Notes: generated from the letters alone by a model not told the origin. DNA of 21,261 nt from Bacteroidia bacterium (GCA_025450095.1 JANWID010000370.1:1-21261), one strand, 5' to 3'. Positions 7,937-16,130 are shown, numbered from the stretch's first letter. Translations and numbers: made by a program.

Positions 7937-7963
7937 CCCGAACATAGTGAGGGATCGCATCAT
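7937..7963 (+). repeat. 41-nt dispersed repeat, partial copy B
   Basis: The 17 nt GTGAGGGATCGCATCAT (7947-7963) are identical to part of copy C at 14289-14305 and differ by one base from copy A on the other strand. The upstream half is truncated or diverged (CCCGAACATA). Confidence 0.7.
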
Positions 7964-8023
7964 ATTCCCGATATGTAAAAAAGATAATATTAATAATCAC
8001 TCTTCTCGAATACGACACACTAG

Positions 8024-8052
8024 TTTCCAATATCCATAATTTAATATCTTTA
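8024..8052 (+). promoter_or_regulatory. Possible promoter of the GldM-C-like gene
   Basis: TTTC (8024-8027) is followed after 17 nt by TATCTTTA (8045-8052), seven of eight positions of TAnnTTTG. It ends 20 nt before the ATG at 8073. The upstream element is weak. Confidence 0.3.
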
Positions 8053-8072
8053 CCAAAAAATAACATATTCCT

Positions 8073-8495
8073 ATGAAATCCATACTTACCACCCTGATCC
8101 TTGTTTTCAGCTTTACAGCTGCAGTGAACGCACAGTCATATGCTGCGCTTCAGACTCAAAGTGGGCGTTACCTGAAACACGAGCCAGGCCAGATACCGCC
8201 TTCTAATGAAGTTACTGCCGCCCAGCTTGCTACAGTAACTGCTGTAAAGATCATGCAGGATATAAAAGTAGCTCCCGCGGAAGAGGTTACCGTGCAGTCA
8301 TTTAAAATGACCATTATCCGGAAGCAGGGGAATATTGAATTTACTGCTGCCGATGAAAATATTACTCCCGAAATGACAAAAGAAATTGAAAAGCTTATGC
8401 CGGGTAATAAGGTTTATTTTGAATACATCTCCGGTACTCTTGCTGATGGCACTATACTTAAAATGCCAGCACTTGATTTTAAGATCCGGGAATAA
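8073..8495 (+). CDS. Small secreted protein resembling the GldM C-terminal domain
   Basis: The 140-residue product has a clear signal peptide (MKSILTTLILVFSFTAAVNA, cut before Gln21). The rest is soluble. Residues about 70-138 (VTVQSFKMTIIRKQG, then TPEMTKEIEKLMPGNKVYFE, then GTLADGTILKMPALDFKI) resemble the last beta-sandwich domain of GldM, the periplasmic shaft protein of the gliding motor and T9SS. In GldM that domain carries the same order of elements: an SF-x-L/M-T strand, a K-P/K-G-x-K-V-Y-F-E block and a DGT-x-x-x-P strand. Here it stands alone, without the GldM transmembrane helix or earlier domains. The similarity is recognised by eye and the role is unknown. The GNAT gene starts 53 bp downstream. 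Confidence 0.65.
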   Translation: MKSILTTLILVFSFTAAVNAQSYAALQTQSGRYLKHEPGQIPPSNEVTAAQLATVTAVKIMQDIKVAPAEEVTVQSFKMTIIRKQGNIEFTAADENITPEMTKEIEKLMPGNKVYFEYISGTLADGTILKMPALDFKIRE

Positions 8496-8548
8496 ATTCC
8501 GGTTACAGAACAAATTTTTATTTTATAATTCCCTAATGCAGCGGCACC

Positions 8549-9100
8549 ATGTCGATGCAAACAAATATTTTTTCCACTGACCGTCTCCTGCTCCGGCTGA
8601 TCAACCCGGATATTTACAACCAGGTCATGGGTACTTATAATGATGAAGTAATAAAAAAGTACTTCGGATTTACTAACACAATTGAGTTGGAACAGGAAAA
8701 GGCAAGATACCGCCAGGGTATAACTATGTCAGGACGTTCTTTCCTGTATTTTCATTTGCTTGAAAAAAGTACATCCGCTGTAATGGGATGGTGTGGCTAT
8801 CACACCTGGATGCTTCAGCACCGTCGCGCGGAAATTGGCTATGTGCTGAATGAAGATCGCTATAAAGGCCAGGGCTATATGAAAGAAGCACTTCCTTTTA
8901 TTGTCCGTTATGGTTTTGAAACAATGCGGCTTCACCGCATCGAAGCATTGGTTTCGCCCGAAAATAAACCGTCATTGCGACTTCTCAAAAAATTAGGATT
9001 TCAGCAGGAAGGACATTTAAGGGATCATTACATGAAAAACAATAAACTCGAAGACAGTCTTATTTTTTCTCTGTTGGAATCGGATCCGAAACTGTACTGA
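8549..9100 (+). CDS. GNAT family N-acetyltransferase (RimJ/RimL-like)
   Basis: The 183-residue product has the order of elements of the RimJ/RimL branch: FSTDRLLLRLI at the N-terminus (residues 8-18), a central strand RRAEIGYVLNED, the acetyl-CoA pyrophosphate loop RYKGQGYMKEAL (Q/R-x-x-G-x-G), and the C-terminal NKPSLRLLKKLGFQQEGHLRD. Such enzymes acetylate N-terminal alpha-amines of ribosomal or other proteins, or small amines; the substrate cannot be read from sequence. It has no signal peptide. A second in-frame ATG at 8555 is an alternative start. It converges with the beta-propeller gene at 9107, with a 6-bp gap made only of T. Confidence 0.88.
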   Translation: MSMQTNIFSTDRLLLRLINPDIYNQVMGTYNDEVIKKYFGFTNTIELEQEKARYRQGITMSGRSFLYFHLLEKSTSAVMGWCGYHTWMLQHRRAEIGYVLNEDRYKGQGYMKEALPFIVRYGFETMRLHRIEALVSPENKPSLRLLKKLGFQQEGHLRDHYMKNNKLEDSLIFSLLESDPKLY

Positions 9101-9106
9101 TTTTTT

Positions 9107-10510
9107 TTATCGATCCAGCTTTACAATTTTTTCTCTGAAAATCTGTGTAGTTGTTTCAACAGAAATAATATAAATACCAGTTGAAATATCCTCAGCAGGG
9201 ATTTCAATTTTATTTCCCTGCCAGGCTTTGTTCGCCGTTTTAATTTCTCTCCCTTTTAAATCCGTTAGTTTTACCGAAATGCCAGAAGGATTTTGTCCGG
9301 GTAGCGAAATAGTAAAACCTGAAATAAACGGATTGGGTGAAACTGTGATAGATTTCTCAATTGCATCGCTTATACCCAAACCTGAATTACAGAAAAATGA
9401 AGTAACAAATCCGGGTAAACCAAGGAAGCACGAATCAACAAGTGTCACATAATTGTGAACATAGTTAGAAGCTATGCCGGACAAGTTGGGGTTTGTAATG
9501 CAGCCCAGCGAAAGCGAATTATATTTTGCCACATATATTTTCCCATCCGGACCGGTTTGCATCGCATCGAGATAGGAAGATGATTGACCTATTGTATCTG
9601 CAGAGGCTACTATTGTAGCAAGATTGCCGGAAGTAATATCATATTGAACAATCACTCCGGGTAAAATATATGCCATATATAGCTTTGAATTATCCGGAGA
9701 AAATTCGAGACCATAAATTCCATTCAGTGATGAACAGACTTGCATAGCATTCGAAACCACTCCTGTTCCATTATCGAAGTTGAAAAGCTCCAGGGTGGAA
9801 GGAATAAATCCTTGTAGCCCGTGATTGGTCATGGCCAATTGAGTGCCGCATGGCGAAATTTTAATAATACCAAGTTTATTCATCGTATCCGTAACAGCAT
9901 TCCCAACCGTAGAAACTATGGCATTGGTATTAATACCACCTTGCGTTACCAGGTAAGATCGAAAATTCGCATTGCCGTATTCGTGCGCCACTACCCAGTA
10001 ATCAGTTCCATTCTGATGACGGACAGCACTTACTTTTTCTAAAGAATTAACTAACAATAAGGCATTCTTTACAACTACACCACCGAGGCCGCCGTTTAAT
10101 CCCACGTCTACGATCGAATACGACATCGGATCAATGGTATTTATCTCGGGAGCTGTCACTATATAATAAACACCGGGCGTGCCGGGTGCCGGAATTATTA
10201 TCGCTGATTGCGACGATGACGAATGCCCCTGCAAACCGGTTCCATTTGGCATTACCTGGTGAAGTTTATTCCAGACTGATACACCATCAGTATAAAACAA
10301 CAGCCCGCCCATGCTGTCGGAAATTACTGCGCATCCTTCATATGTATGAATAGAATAACCTGTAACCGTTGTCGGTGGACTTGTATTGAATGACAAACCT
10401 ACATTACTTCCAAAACACCAGTTGATTGCTTCGTTTTGTGCAGTTGCTGTTGTGGCATGTATAATCACGCAGTAAAAAATCAAAATGTATGTACGTTGTT
10501 TAACTGACAT
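9107..10510 (-). CDS. T9SS-secreted beta-propeller protein, paralogue 1
   Basis: The chosen start, ATG 10508-10510, gives 467 residues with a signal peptide ending TTATAQ. A longer frame to 10615 only reads through AT-rich leader and promoter. The body (about 30-375) holds propeller-like blades such as GLEFSPDNSKLYMAY, IIKISPCGTQLAM and GPDGKIYVAK, as in YncE/lactonase-like or WD40-like folds. The C-terminus is a T9SS type A sorting domain (ITVSPNPFISGF through STGIYIISVETTTQIFREKIVK), so it is expected at the cell surface or outside. It is the twin of the gene at 10637: blocks such as HQVMPNGTGLQGH and SSSQSAIIIPAPG are identical. Its ligand or function is unknown. Confidence 0.87.
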   Translation of the reverse strand: MSVKQRTYILIFYCVIIHATTATAQNEAINWCFGSNVGLSFNTSPPTTVTGYSIHTYEGCAVISDSMGGLLFYTDGVSVWNKLHQVMPNGTGLQGHSSSSQSAIIIPAPGTPGVYYIVTAPEINTIDPMSYSIVDVGLNGGLGGVVVKNALLLVNSLEKVSAVRHQNGTDYWVVAHEYGNANFRSYLVTQGGINTNAIVSTVGNAVTDTMNKLGIIKISPCGTQLAMTNHGLQGFIPSTLELFNFDNGTGVVSNAMQVCSSLNGIYGLEFSPDNSKLYMAYILPGVIVQYDITSGNLATIVASADTIGQSSSYLDAMQTGPDGKIYVAKYNSLSLGCITNPNLSGIASNYVHNYVTLVDSCFLGLPGFVTSFFCNSGLGISDAIEKSITVSPNPFISGFTISLPGQNPSGISVKLTDLKGREIKTANKAWQGNKIEIPAEDISTGIYIISVETTTQIFREKIVKLDR

Positions 10511-10545
10511 GATGAATGATGAATGATGAATAAATTTGTTTAACT

Positions 10546-10576
10546 TAAAAGTAAGAATTTTGATTAAAAATAACAA
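10546..10576 (-). promoter_or_regulatory. Putative promoter of beta-propeller paralogue 1
   Basis: On the minus strand, TTG (10574-10576) is followed after 20 nt by TACTTTTA (10546-10553). The same octamer stands before the genes at 147 and 19829. It lies inside the longer open frame and so supports the start at 10510. The leader holds tandem ATGAATG-type repeats (10511-10530). Confidence 0.45.
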
Positions 10577-10636
10577 GCTATTTAAATTTATCAATAACAA
10601 ATCATAAAAAATCAATCATAAGTAATCATAAAAATC

Positions 10637-12058
10637 TTAATAATTCCGGTTCAATTTTACAATTTTTTTCCGCAGAATTTGAAAAGGAGTTGTTATTTCC
10701 AGGATATAAACTCCGTCGGCAGCGTGTCCTGCATCGATCTCCAGTTGCCCTGGTTCGCGTTGAATAGTAGTTGTTATCTCACACTTTTTCCCATTCAATG
10801 TAGTTAGTGACACAACAACATCCGGAGTCAAAGGAAAAGGCAAACTAACTGATATCTGTGATGAAAAGGGATTTGGTGAAATCGTAAGGTCATTTTCTTC
10901 TGGCAATGCTATTGAAGTATTAAGATTGCTAAACCAGGAAGTGATAAAACCTGGAAGTCCAAGCATACATTTATTTCCTAGAGTAACATAATTGTCGTTG
11001 TAGTTTGAGGCTGCTCCGGGAAGTGATGGATTTTGTATACAACCCAGAGCAAATTCATAACTCTTTGCCACATAAATCTTTCCATCGGGTCCCAATTGTA
11101 AGGCAAAAAAGCCCGAGCCAAAACCCGATGTAGTTTGTATTCCAATTGTATCAGCCGATGCAATAATAGAAGCCATATTTCCTGATGATAAATCATATTG
11201 TACAATCACGCCCGGGCTGAGAAATGCTTTATATAATTTTTGATTATCGGTAGAAAACTCGATACCATAAAAACCCATAACAGATGAATCCAATAACATC
11301 GGGTTTGAAACCTGGCCTGTCGCATTGTCGAAATTGAACAATTCAAGAGTTGATACCAGACTTGCCGCAGCCCCATAGTCTGTCATTGCTATTTTATTGC
11401 CGCCGGGTGATATTTTTATAATTCCAGTTGCATGCATAGGATGTATAATTGCATTCCCCACTGCTGAGATTATTGCTGCTGGATTGATTCCGCTTTGTGT
11501 AACCTGGAATGAATTAAAGTTGGAATTTCCGAATTCATGAGCTACAATCCAGTAATCGATGCCGTTCTGGTGTTGTGTTACACTTACTTTTTCAGTGGAA
11601 TTCGTGAGCAGCGTCGTGTTTTTTACAACCACATCACCAAGACCACCATTCTGGGAAAGGTCCACAATGGAATACGACATTGGAGTGCTTGAAATTGAAA
11701 CTGGTGCTGTGACAATATAATATGTTAATGGTAATCCAGGAGCCGGAATTATAATCGCGGACTGTGAAGATGAAGCATGTCCCTGTAGTCCTGTTCCATT
11801 AGGCATTACCTGGTGCGTTTTATCCCAAACTGAAACTCCATCGGTATAAAACAATAAATCACCACCACTGTCGGAAATCACTGAACATCCTTCAATAGTA
11901 TTAAGTGCAAAACCACTCAGAGGTGTTGGCGGGCTTGTATCGAAGGAAATTGCGGCATTCTGGCCAAAACACCAGTTGTTAGCTTCGATCTGAGCAAAAG
12001 AAGATGTGAATTGAAAAAGCAAGCAGACCAATAAAAGAAATGTATTGAAAACGGACAT
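10637..12058 (-). CDS. T9SS-secreted beta-propeller protein, paralogue 2
   Basis: The 473-residue product has a signal peptide ending TSSFAQ and the same layout as its downstream neighbour: an N-terminal WCFGQNAAISFDTSPP block, propeller blades (YGIEFSTDNQKLYKAF, LGPDGKIYVAK) and a type A sorting domain (LTISPNPFSSQISVSLP through ADGVYILEITTPFQILRKKIVK). The two proteins align along nearly their whole length, with most of the first 200 residues alike, so they arose by tandem duplication. The 126-bp gap contains the promoter of the other copy, so each may be expressed separately. It is probably a surface or secreted protein of unknown target. Confidence 0.87.
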   Translation of the reverse strand: MSVFNTFLLLVCLLFQFTSSFAQIEANNWCFGQNAAISFDTSPPTPLSGFALNTIEGCSVISDSGGDLLFYTDGVSVWDKTHQVMPNGTGLQGHASSSQSAIIIPAPGLPLTYYIVTAPVSISSTPMSYSIVDLSQNGGLGDVVVKNTTLLTNSTEKVSVTQHQNGIDYWIVAHEFGNSNFNSFQVTQSGINPAAIISAVGNAIIHPMHATGIIKISPGGNKIAMTDYGAAASLVSTLELFNFDNATGQVSNPMLLDSSVMGFYGIEFSTDNQKLYKAFLSPGVIVQYDLSSGNMASIIASADTIGIQTTSGFGSGFFALQLGPDGKIYVAKSYEFALGCIQNPSLPGAASNYNDNYVTLGNKCMLGLPGFITSWFSNLNTSIALPEENDLTISPNPFSSQISVSLPFPLTPDVVVSLTTLNGKKCEITTTIQREPGQLEIDAGHAADGVYILEITTPFQILRKKIVKLNRNY

Positions 12059-12126
12059 AGGATAAATTTAATAATATAAAAGTGATTTATAAAACCTCTT
12101 ACTCATGTCTTTCATCTTAAATCTTA

Positions 12127-12195
12127 TATCTTCAATTTTAAATCAATGAGGCAACCTGAAATAGATTGACGATTTAATATTTAAGATTGAAGATA
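12127..12195. repeat. AT-rich inverted repeat between minus-strand genes
   Basis: TATCTTCAATTTTAAAT (12127-12143) and ATTTAAGATTGAAGATA (12179-12195) pair over 17 bp with one mismatch and a 35-nt loop. It lies 9 bp past the stop of the NTF2-like gene. It could fold in RNA and limit read-through, but it is not a classical GC-rich terminator. Confidence 0.55.
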
Positions 12196-12204
12196 TTCTT
12201 TATT

Positions 12205-12711
12205 TTACTTTTTCTGCTTCAACTCCTTTATCAAAACATCCTCAAGCGGACCCTTGATGGAGATAATGGTATCTACCTGGTCGTTGGGAATGGTCATGGA
12301 GAGCACATATTGATCAATTTTCCAGTTGCCATTATATTGTTGAAGCACCCCCGATCCGCGGCAAATTTTCATTTGTGTCTCCAGCAATTCATCAAACCAG
12401 GCAACATCTCCGGAAGGGTTGTAAAATATATGCCGCTCAAGAGCATTAAAATTCCATGCTCTTCCCCGATCGAAATACGGTTTTGAAAATTCCATGAATT
12501 CTTTTTTATCCCAATGCTCGGTGGCATCGGTTCCCATGAAAATGGATTCATCGGAGAGATAACCGAAATAACCATTGAAATCGGCTTTCGCTGCTGCGGC
12601 ATGCCAGGCATCGAGCACCTGGTTGATTTTTTTGTCCGCATCGGCTTTATCAACTTTAGGAGTGCAGCTTCCAAACATCAATGCAAGCAGTATTATGTAA
12701 TATTTTTTCAT
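12205..12711 (-). CDS. NTF2/SnoaL-like lipoprotein
   Basis: The start at ATG 12709-12711 gives 168 residues with a lipoprotein signal (MKKYYIILLALMFGSC, Cys16). A longer frame to 12768 adds 19 residues before it and is unlikely. The body has the SnoaL/DUF4440 pattern of the NTF2-like fold: a long first helix (INQVLDAWHAAAAKADFNGYFGYL), then SDESIFMGTDATEHWDKKEFMEFSKPYF, and beta strands ending in NGNWKIDQYVLSMTIPND. In this fold the cone-shaped pocket binds small ligands, and many members are not enzymes. It is probably anchored in the envelope. Its ligand is unknown. It is divergent from the di-haem cytochrome gene at 12895. Confidence 0.8.
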   Translation of the reverse strand: MKKYYIILLALMFGSCTPKVDKADADKKINQVLDAWHAAAAKADFNGYFGYLSDESIFMGTDATEHWDKKEFMEFSKPYFDRGRAWNFNALERHIFYNPSGDVAWFDELLETQMKICRGSGVLQQYNGNWKIDQYVLSMTIPNDQVDTIISIKGPLEDVLIKELKQKK

Positions 12712-12894
12712 AAGTATATTGAGTATCGATGCCAAAGTACAAAATGAAACTGCATCTGACAACTGCATGATGTTGTAGAGTAGTCACCCCTTAATGTGGA
12801 ATATAATACGCCGTTGATTTTTAAACTCTCGTAACCTTTATGCATTTATGATGGCATTATTATTTATGCTTTAAAAATTTCAAACTAAACCATC

Positions 12895-14250
12895 ATGAAA
12901 AATAAGTATTCACTTTTTGTGTTGACTGTTATCTTTTCCCTGGTAACAGTTCTTCAAATGACCCGGTGTTCCACTCGGGAAAAGTTGCGTGAGAAACCTG
13001 ATGAATCCGGTAAGGAAGGAGCCTGGGATGCCAGTATCCATGACAGTGGTGAGGACCTGATGAAAAAAGGAAAAGCGGTTTTCCGTTATGAAACCTTCGG
13101 CGATGAAAGTTTCTGGACGGATAAACTGAAACTTCATAAAGCAATTGCCGATTCAAAACATGGAGGAAATGGTGCCGGACTCGCACCAAAAGATGCCCTT
13201 GCCGCCGGACTGAAAGTAGACCTGGCCATTCTGCCCAAATTCCTGAAAGATAAAATCAAAGCAGGAACATTTCTCGATGATCCGTTGGTTACACTAGAGC
13301 TTCTCAAGATAAACGCTGTTCTGGGTGTAGTCGGAAAATTCGATGGTGATGGCAATATCGTTTCTGTAGGAATTACCTGCGCATCGTGTCATTCCACCGT
13401 GAATAGCAAAACCGGTATCGGTAGCCGGCTCGATGGATGGGCGAATCGCGATTTAAATGTGGGTGCCATCATTGCCATGGCGCCGGATCTTTCCGCATTG
13501 GAACAACTGCTTGGTGTCGACAATGCCACTGTTAAAAAAGTACTTAACAGTTGGGGGCCGGGGAAATATGATGCACTATTGAATCTTGATGGAAAAGCTT
13601 TCCGGCCTGATGGAAAAACAGCTGCCACATTAATTCCGGAAGCATTTGGTCATGCTGGTCATAACCTGCATACATGGACCGGTGGTTGGGGAAATGTTAC
13701 TTATTGGAATGCTTATGTAGCAAACCTGCAACTTTCAGGGAACGGAAATTTTTATGATCCCCGGTTGCAAAATGCAGATAAATATCCTGTCGCAGCAAAA
13801 GCAGGATTTGGAAAGAAACAAATTCATACAGATAAGGATGAAATTACTGATAAGCTTGCAGCACTACAGTTTTATCAGTTGGCCATGCCTGCTCCCAAAG
13901 CACCCGATTCATTATACAATGCTGAAGCAGCAGCACGCGGAAAGCAAATATTTATAGGAAAAGCAAAGTGTGCATCCTGTCATGTTCCGCCTCTCTACAC
14001 CGAACCCGGATGGAATACTCATACCCCCGACGAAATCTGCATCGACGATTTCCAGGCCAATCGCTCACCCGATAAAAATTATGTAACACAGGGATTAAAA
14101 GGATTGTGGACACACATGAAAGGTGGCTTTTATCACGACGGACGCTTTGCTACGCTCAAGGATGTGGTCAACCACTACAATACCTGCAAGAATCTTAATC
14201 TTTCTGATGCGGAAAAGAATGATCTGGTTCAGTACCTTACTTCATTATAA
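12895..14250 (+). CDS. Di-haem cytochrome c, MauG/peroxidase-related
   Basis: The 451-residue product has an N-terminal hydrophobic signal (about 5-22) followed by QMTRC25, a poor lipobox, so it is either a lipoprotein or an ordinary secreted protein. Two haem-binding CxxCH sites are visible: CASCHS (162-166) and CASCHV (359-363). The second domain continues with GLKGLWTHMKGG, YHDGRFATLKDVVNHYN and NDLVQYLTSL, the arrangement seen in the C-terminal haem domain of di-haem cytochrome c peroxidases and MauG. The roughly 200 residues between the two sites are longer than usual. Peroxidase, oxidase or electron-transfer activity is possible; the sequence alone does not decide. It converges with the TPR lipoprotein gene. 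Confidence 0.84.
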   Translation: MKNKYSLFVLTVIFSLVTVLQMTRCSTREKLREKPDESGKEGAWDASIHDSGEDLMKKGKAVFRYETFGDESFWTDKLKLHKAIADSKHGGNGAGLAPKDALAAGLKVDLAILPKFLKDKIKAGTFLDDPLVTLELLKINAVLGVVGKFDGDGNIVSVGITCASCHSTVNSKTGIGSRLDGWANRDLNVGAIIAMAPDLSALEQLLGVDNATVKKVLNSWGPGKYDALLNLDGKAFRPDGKTAATLIPEAFGHAGHNLHTWTGGWGNVTYWNAYVANLQLSGNGNFYDPRLQNADKYPVAAKAGFGKKQIHTDKDEITDKLAALQFYQLAMPAPKAPDSLYNAEAAARGKQIFIGKAKCASCHVPPLYTEPGWNTHTPDEICIDDFQANRSPDKNYVTQGLKGLWTHMKGGFYHDGRFATLKDVVNHYNTCKNLNLSDAEKNDLVQYLTSL

Positions 14251-14266
14251 TTCTTCAATCTTAATT

Positions 14267-14307
14267 CCGAACGAAGCCGAAAGGCGAAGTGAGGGATCGC
14301 ATCATGC
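14267..14307 (+). repeat. 41-nt dispersed repeat, copy C
   Basis: It matches the minus strand of 7749-7789 at 38 of 41 positions and contains the 17-nt core shared with 7947-7963. It lies in the 88-bp gap between the convergent cytochrome and TPR genes. Confidence 0.8.
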
Positions 14308-14338
14308 TACTGAAATGTTTCTCTTGAAATATTCAATT

Positions 14339-16069
14339 TCAAAGTATCCGTGATGTGCTTATCTGCACATCCGCATACTTCCACGCCGCATCAAATCGTT
14401 CTTTGGTTGCTTTATACTTGCGGCTATCCCCAAGCTTTTCATACGCATTCATCAATCCACGCAGCGCCCATCCGTTTTCACGATATATCTTCAGATCTTC
14501 TTCAAATATTTTTAAGGCATCCATATAGGTACCTGACTCCAGCACAACAGCGCCAAGATGATGTCGTACTGAAAAAAACCAGTCGGGAGGCTCATCGTAA
14601 TTCAATGCGTCTTCCATTACTACAGCTTCTCTAAGCAATGAAATAGCATGACTATAATTTTTTTCTTTCGCATTTATTTCTCCTTCCAGGACTTTTGAAG
14701 CGATCAGGCAGAGATCATAAACATTATTAATTCCCCAAATGGTAAGCTCGCGAATGGTAGTGTCCTTCATAATTTCATTCATGGTTGCAAGGCTCTTTTT
14801 TGCATCTGCAATATTAGATTCAGATAAACTGGCCATGCCCTGTGCGTAATTCCAGATCACCAATGGATATATTAAATCTTTTTCAGGTTGCACTTCCTTA
14901 CGAATATCATCCCACATTCCAAGTTTAGCCTGTACATACCACGGGATAGCATAGTAATGTTGTAATGTCGCCCACCGGGGTTCTTTAAATAATTTCTTAT
15001 GCGCGTGGTCGGCTGTTGCCCTGGCTCCTATCATTGCTGTTTTACTTTCACCACTGAAAGTTGCACATGCAGCAATGAAATGGTAGTTGTGCGGGTAATA
15101 CGCAAGCGGATAGACACCCTGCGCATGACATGCTTCCATATACAGACTGTCGACTAATACCGCCTTCTGATTTGCAATAACTCCTTCATGATATTTCCCT
15201 ATACGGATATATGTATGTGATGGCATATGCACCATGTGCCCTGAGCCAGGAACAAGATCCCGCAACAGGTCAGCGCTCGGCAATGCTTTTTCAGCTTTGT
15301 CCGACATTTCCATGGCATGAATGTAAAAATGATTTGCACCAGGATGTTTTGGTTCTTTTGCAATGCATTTCTCCAATACAGATACAATTTCCCGTGTCCA
15401 GGGTTGTATGGTCCCGTCTTTCTTCCATAGGTTCCATGGATGCAGATCCATAAGAGATTCGGCAAAAAGCGAAGCAATGGTAACGTCACCCGAATATTCC
15501 TTGTATACTTTTCGCATAGCCACGGCATAAGTGGAATCAAGAAATGCACGGGCAAGGGTTGTATCATCAGCGTACCGGAACTGCAATGCATCGATCAACG
15601 CCTTTTCCTTATCGGTAACTTTTGCGGAATACATCTTTGCTTTTTGTGCTGCGTCATGCGCACGTTCAAAATTATCGGGTTCCATTCCCGCGTTGTAGTT
15701 CGGTCCCAGCACATATGCAAATCCCCACCAGCACATGGCACAGGTAGAATCCTGTCGTGCAGCTTCATAAAAAGAACGGCCGGCTTCAGCATGATTAAAA
15801 CCGAATGATAACATCAGGCCCTGGTCGAAATATTGCTGTGATTCTGTATTGGAAGTAGTAATTTCCATATGCATTCCTTCCAACCCACGGAGTTTGGGAG
15901 CCTTCTTTCCGGAAGTGTACCACGCCTTATCCAGAACCTCCGGAGCACAGCAACCATAAACATTCATGGAATCTGTTTCGGATTCGACAATTGCCTGAGC
16001 TGGTTGCGGACTTTGCCTGCATGAAGAGCATAACAATATTGCAGCGAGAATTAGGGATTTACGATGCAT
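14339..16069 (-). CDS. TPR lipoprotein
   Basis: The start at ATG 16067-16069 gives 576 residues with a lipoprotein signal (MHRKSLILAAILLCSSC, Cys17). A start at 16096 would add nine residues ahead of it. The mature part is alpha-helical with tetratricopeptide-like repeats, clearest at LMLSFGFNHAEAGRSFYEAA followed by DSTCAMCWWGFAYVLGPNYN, and again near the C-terminus (DALKIFEEDLKIYRENGWAL and GLMNAYEKLGDSRKYKATKE). The CxxCWWG element with GPN is known from a family of large secreted TPR proteins in Bacteroidota and Proteobacteria. It should be an envelope scaffold or binding protein. Its closeness to the di-haem cytochrome (convergent) is noted, but no functional link can be shown. Confidence 0.83.
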   Translation of the reverse strand: MHRKSLILAAILLCSSCRQSPQPAQAIVESETDSMNVYGCCAPEVLDKAWYTSGKKAPKLRGLEGMHMEITTSNTESQQYFDQGLMLSFGFNHAEAGRSFYEAARQDSTCAMCWWGFAYVLGPNYNAGMEPDNFERAHDAAQKAKMYSAKVTDKEKALIDALQFRYADDTTLARAFLDSTYAVAMRKVYKEYSGDVTIASLFAESLMDLHPWNLWKKDGTIQPWTREIVSVLEKCIAKEPKHPGANHFYIHAMEMSDKAEKALPSADLLRDLVPGSGHMVHMPSHTYIRIGKYHEGVIANQKAVLVDSLYMEACHAQGVYPLAYYPHNYHFIAACATFSGESKTAMIGARATADHAHKKLFKEPRWATLQHYYAIPWYVQAKLGMWDDIRKEVQPEKDLIYPLVIWNYAQGMASLSESNIADAKKSLATMNEIMKDTTIRELTIWGINNVYDLCLIASKVLEGEINAKEKNYSHAISLLREAVVMEDALNYDEPPDWFFSVRHHLGAVVLESGTYMDALKIFEEDLKIYRENGWALRGLMNAYEKLGDSRKYKATKERFDAAWKYADVQISTSRIL

Positions 16070-16130
16070 GGGAAAGGAAATGTTAGGGTTAATCAAATGT
16101 AATAAACGTTAATCAGTTTACCTAGAAGTT

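Larger units (their letters stand above)
7643..8072. other. 430-bp noncoding region rich in inverted repeats
   Basis: No credible reading frame, tRNA or rRNA was seen between the DUF1028 and GldM-C-like genes. The region holds one full copy of a 41-nt dispersed repeat (7749-7789, minus orientation) and a partial copy (7937-7963, plus orientation), which together form an outer inverted repeat. An inner pair, CCTGCCTGC (7790-7798) and GCAGGCAGG (7871-7879), is nested inside. The last 50 bp carry the presumed promoter of the next gene. Confidence 0.7.

Noticed and set aside
9081..9108. Shared terminator between the GNAT and propeller genes
   Set aside because: A T run is present on the plus strand, but only the short palindrome CGGATCCG precedes it, 12 bp away; no convincing stem.
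12369..12674. Minus-strand open frame of 101 codons inside the NTF2-like gene
   Set aside because: Alternative frame of a gene with a good lipoprotein signal and fold pattern.
14324..14342. Hairpin TTGAAAT/ATTTCAA as terminator between convergent genes
   Set aside because: The stem is only 7 AT-rich pairs, overlaps the stop codon of the TPR gene and has no T run.
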